This document shows positions 13,310 through 15,960 of a DNA stretch of 15,960 nt, piece by piece. Every line of letters begins with the position of its first letter. Within the stretch, counting starts at the first letter, position 1. Under the pieces are notes generated by a model. The model searched no databases. It had not been told where the DNA came from and saw only the letters and a list, made by a program, of their open reading frames with translations. Source of the stretch: Actinomycetota bacterium. Lineage in GTDB: Bacteria; Actinomycetota; UBA4738. The translations under genes were made by a program, and so were the position numbers. The DNA is taken from positions 326 to 16,285 of the forward strand of contig VAYC01000057.1 in NCBI GenBank assembly GCA_005885025.1. Reading direction: 5' to 3'.

Positions 13310-13819
13310 GTGGCGAGCGAAGACAGATCCGGCGACGACTCTCCGTCAGGCGAACCCAGCCGCTATCAAGTCCCGGCCGGCAGCCTGAAGGCCCGCCTCG
13401 CGCAGGACATGCGAACGGCGCTGAAGGCCGGCGAGAAGGTCAGGCTCTCGACCCTGCGCCTGCTCTCGGCGGCGGTCACCAACCGCGAGGTCGAACTGGG
13501 CCATCCCGTCACCGACGATGAGTTCGTAGGGGTGGCCAATCGCGAAGTGAAGCGGCGGCGAGAGGCGATCGAGGCATATACGGCTGGAGGCCGGGCGGAC
13601 CGGGCAGCCACTGAGCGGGAAGAGCAACATGTCCTCGAGGCGTACCTGCCGGCCGGCCTGTCGGAGCTGGAAGTCGATGCGCTGATCGAAGAGGCCGTGG
13701 CCGCTACGGGGGCCGCCGGCCCGGGCGACGTCGGAAAAGTCATGGGGGTCGTGATGGCCAAGGCGAAGGGCCGGGTCGATGGGAAGCTGGTCCAGGCTCG
13801 CGTCCGCCTGGGCGCGTGA
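13310..13819 (+). CDS. GatB/YqeY domain-containing protein
   Basis: 169 residues from a GTG at 13310, 15 nt from the start of the divergent metallophosphoesterase gene. The conserved part begins at SLKARLAQDMRTALKAGEKVRLSTLRLLSAAVTNREVELG and continues with a helical domain ending GDVGKVMGVVMAKAKGRVDGKLV, the YqeY signature. The first 24 residues (SEDRSGDDSPSGEPSRYQ) are polar and extra to most YqeY proteins, so a later start is possible, but no ATG/GTG was seen nearer SLKARL. GGAG (13295-13298) is the only ribosome-site candidate, 11 nt away. YqeY is related to the tail domain of the GatB amidotransferase subunit and may bind tRNA; the role of the free-standing form is unknown. Open sequence upstream to 12824 is antisense to the metallophosphoesterase gene. 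Confidence 0.85.
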   Translation: MASEDRSGDDSPSGEPSRYQVPAGSLKARLAQDMRTALKAGEKVRLSTLRLLSAAVTNREVELGHPVTDDEFVGVANREVKRRREAIEAYTAGGRADRAATEREEQHVLEAYLPAGLSELEVDALIEEAVAATGAAGPGDVGKVMGVVMAKAKGRVDGKLVQARVRLGA

Positions 13820-13831
13820 GAGCGAACAGTC

Positions 13832-13851
13832 CCGGGCTTAGGTCAGCCCGG
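13832..13851. terminator. Hairpin between converging yqeY and PBP genes
   Basis: CCGGGCT (13832-13838), loop TAGGTC, AGCCCGG (13845-13851): a perfect seven-pair stem, 12 nt after the YqeY stop and overlapping the PBP stop codon (13845-13843). No T-run on either strand. Confidence 0.45.
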
Positions 13852-15960
13852 TGAGGGCGACGGGCTGGGGCTCGGTTCCTTCTGCCCCACGTAGATGGTG
13901 ACGGTGCTGCCGACGGGTCTCTTTCCGCTGGCAGGGACCTGTTGGAGCACGATGCCGTCGTTCTTCGGATCGGGATCCGGCTGCTGCACCACGTTCACCA
14001 CGAACCCAGCACCCCTCAGAATGCTGGTGGCCTGTGCCTGGGTACGACCCACTACGTTGGGAACGGGCACCTTCGGCGCCTTCCCGTTGCTCACCATGAT
14101 GGTGACCCGGCTGCCCAGCGTGGCGTGGGCTCCCCCGGCCGGGGTCTGGGAGAACACGACGCCTGCCCGCTCGGTGGACGCGGCCACCCGGACGAACGGC
14201 GTGAAGTTGGCCTTGACCAAGGTCTTCTCGGCGTCGGCCTGCTTCATCCCGACCACGTTGGGGACGGTGCCTCCGGCCGGAGCCGGCGCGGTCGGGAAGC
14301 CCCTCACGGGAAGCCCCGCTACGGCCCTGAGCATGAAGTCGTGCCAGATGGGGGCCGACATGGTCCCGCCGAATGCATGCAGCCCCGCCAGCTGGCCGGA
14401 CGTGAGGATCGGAGCCCTCGTCATGTCGACGTTGCGATTCACGTAGCCGTAACCGGTCCAAACTCCGGTGGCCAACTGCGGCACATAGCCGACGAACCAC
14501 GCGTCGGCGAAGTCCTGGGCGGTACCGGTCTTTCCCGCGGCGGGGCGCCCGATGATCGCCTTGGTCCCCGTGCCGTGGCTGATCACTCCCTGCAGCAAGC
14601 TGGAGACGGAGGCCGCGATCCTCGGTGCGATGGCCTGCTTGCACTGGGGCTTTGCCTTGAACAGCACCTTTCCCCTCCAGGACACCACCTTCTGGATGGC
14701 GTAGGGGTAGCAGTGGATCCCGTTGTTGGCGAGCGTGGCGAACCCCGCCGTCATGGACAAGGGATTCACCTGCACGGATCCCAGCGTGATTGCGCAGACG
14801 GCCGGCACGCTCACGTAGGAGTTGTAGGCGTAGCTGACCACGCCCATCTTCTTGGCGACCTCTTGAACCTTTTCCGGGCCAACGTCGGCGATGAGCTGGG
14901 CGAACCACACGTTCACCGACTCGGCGGTTGCGGTGGCCATATCCATGAAACCTCCGCTTCCGGCCTCGGCGTTGTGCGGACTCCACGACGGACCGCAGGG
15001 TCCAGGCGGGATGTGCACCGGGTTGGGCGTGTCGTAGACCTTGCCCAAGGGGATGCCCGCTTCCATCGCCGCCGCCAGTGTGAACGCCTTGAACGCGCTG
15101 CCGGCCTGGCGCCTGGACTGCACGGCGAGGTTGATCTTGTGCTTCGTGAAGCTGGGGCCGCCCACCATGGCCCGGATGGCCCCCGTCTGCGGCACCATGC
15201 TCACGAGCGAGCTCTCGGGGTTTCCGGTGAACGGGTTCCCCTCGTTGGGCATCCTGCCGGACACCGCCGCATCCGCGTACCGCTGGAGCTGTGGCTGATA
15301 GGTCGTGTAGATCTTCAGGCCGCCCTCGAAGAGGAACCGCTTGCGCTCCTCTACCGTATTGCCGAACACCTTGAGATATGTCTTGTAGTTGGGGTCGGAC
15401 TGGATGGGGTGAAGGATCGTGTCCTGCACGAACTGCGCGAAATACGGGAGCGGCCGGTTGACGTTGCGCTGCTTGGCGGAGAGCTTGAGCGGGACCTTGA
15501 TCGCCTCCGTGTACTGCTGGTCGGTGATCCAGCGGTACCTGAGCATGTCGTGAAGAACGATGTTGCGCTGTTTGACCGCGGTTTCAGGCTTGCGGACGGG
15601 GTCATAGTAGGTCGGGGCGGAGATCTGCGCGGCCAGCAAGGCCGACTCGGGAAGGGTCAGCTTCACGACGGACTTGCCGAAGTAGTACTCGGCGGCGGTC
15701 CCGATGCCGTAAGCGCCGTGTCCGAAATAGACATCGTTGAGATACAGCTCGAGGATCTGATCCTTGGTTTCGGTCTGCTCCAGACAGATGGCGTCTTTGG
15801 CCTCCTGGATCTTCCGCTTCAAGGTCTGTTCGTTCCCCGTGTAGAAGTTCTTCACGAGCTGCTGGGTGATGGTGGACCCGCCCTGGACCACCTTGCCGGC
15901 GCTGACGTTGGCCACGAGCGCCCGTCCGATCGCCTTCGCGTCCACGGGCCCGTGGTCGTA
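13843..15960 (-). CDS. Class A bifunctional penicillin-binding protein with two PASTA domains (5' end outside window)
   Basis: The frame is open to the right edge, so the N-terminus (membrane anchor and first part of the transglycosylase) is missing; about 705 residues are present. Counting from the codon at 15945, residues 1-155 are the glycosyltransferase-51 domain: QGGSTITQQLVKNFY (21-35) and ILELYLNDVYFGHGAYGIGTAAEYYFGK (64-91). The transpeptidase domain has the active-site SxxK (S283-K286), SVN (343-345) and KTG (472-474). Two PASTA domains follow (561-619 and 628-686), then a PSPSPSPSPG tail. The enzyme polymerises lipid II glycan chains and cross-links the stem peptides outside the membrane. 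The PASTA and PonA-like layout is usual in Actinomycetota. It converges on the yqeY gene. Confidence 0.95.
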   Translation of the reverse strand, partial: YDHGPVDAKAIGRALVANVSAGKVVQGGSTITQQLVKNFYTGNEQTLKRKIQEAKDAICLEQTETKDQILELYLNDVYFGHGAYGIGTAAEYYFGKSVVKLTLPESALLAAQISAPTYYDPVRKPETAVKQRNIVLHDMLRYRWITDQQYTEAIKVPLKLSAKQRNVNRPLPYFAQFVQDTILHPIQSDPNYKTYLKVFGNTVEERKRFLFEGGLKIYTTYQPQLQRYADAAVSGRMPNEGNPFTGNPESSLVSMVPQTGAIRAMVGGPSFTKHKINLAVQSRRQAGSAFKAFTLAAAMEAGIPLGKVYDTPNPVHIPPGPCGPSWSPHNAEAGSGGFMDMATATAESVNVWFAQLIADVGPEKVQEVAKKMGVVSYAYNSYVSVPAVCAITLGSVQVNPLSMTAGFATLANNGIHCYPYAIQKVVSWRGKVLFKAKPQCKQAIAPRIAASVSSLLQGVISHGTGTKAIIGRPAAGKTGTAQDFADAWFVGYVPQLATGVWTGYGYVNRNVDMTRAPILTSGQLAGLHAFGGTMSAPIWHDFMLRAVAGLPVRGFPTAPAPAGGTVPNVVGMKQADAEKTLVKANFTPFVRVAASTERAGVVFSQTPAGGAHATLGSRVTIMVSNGKAPKVPVPNVVGRTQAQATSILRGAGFVVNVVQQPDPDPKNDGIVLQQVPASGKRPVGSTVTIYVGQKEPSPSPSPSPG

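Overview
The window is a GC-rich chromosomal segment, most likely from an uncultured member of the Actinomycetota. The support is family-level: lysC sits next to asd and carries an internal beta-subunit start, the class A penicillin-binding protein ends in PASTA domains, there is a polyprenol-mannose-type GT-C glycosyltransferase, GTG starts are common, and several genes have a TAGnnT -10 box only 6-9 nt before the start codon (leaderless style). No integrase, transposase, CRISPR array, phage gene or plasmid function is visible. Gene density is very high and no gap reaches 300 bases.

Region 1-3149 is transcribed leftward: an MFS exporter, a PqqD-like protein, an HprK-related protein whose 5' end holds an in-frame TGA and whose Walker A site is degenerate, and a secreted beta-propeller protein made of near-identical 44-residue PD40/TolB-type repeats that runs off the left edge. 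This is the least ordinary part of the window: a peptide-recognition-type domain, a probable pseudokinase and a secreted repeat protein packed with almost no spacing.

Region 3150-7162 is rightward housekeeping: a DegV fatty-acid-binding protein, a divergent PlsY-like acyltransferase, aspartokinase (lysC) and aspartate-semialdehyde dehydrogenase (asd). LysC and Asd catalyse the first two steps of the aspartate pathway to lysine/DAP, threonine and methionine. Region 7181-11260 is leftward again: tRNA-Pro(CGG), ribosomal protein S4 with its own promoter and a rho-independent terminator, a multi-spanning GT-C glycosyltransferase, an M55 D-aminopeptidase and a SAM methyltransferase.

Region 11343-15960 holds a GT4 glycosyltransferase (rightward) that overlaps, tail to tail, a membrane-anchored metallophosphoesterase (leftward), then a GatB/YqeY-domain protein (rightward) converging on a bifunctional penicillin-binding protein (leftward, 5' end cut by the window edge). 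Several genes serve the envelope (PBP, two glycosyltransferases, PlsY-like protein, D-aminopeptidase, and lysC/asd through diaminopimelate). Compact hairpins lie directly at the stop codons of asd, rpsD, the GT4 gene and the PBP gene and probably act as terminators, although only the rpsD one has a T-run.
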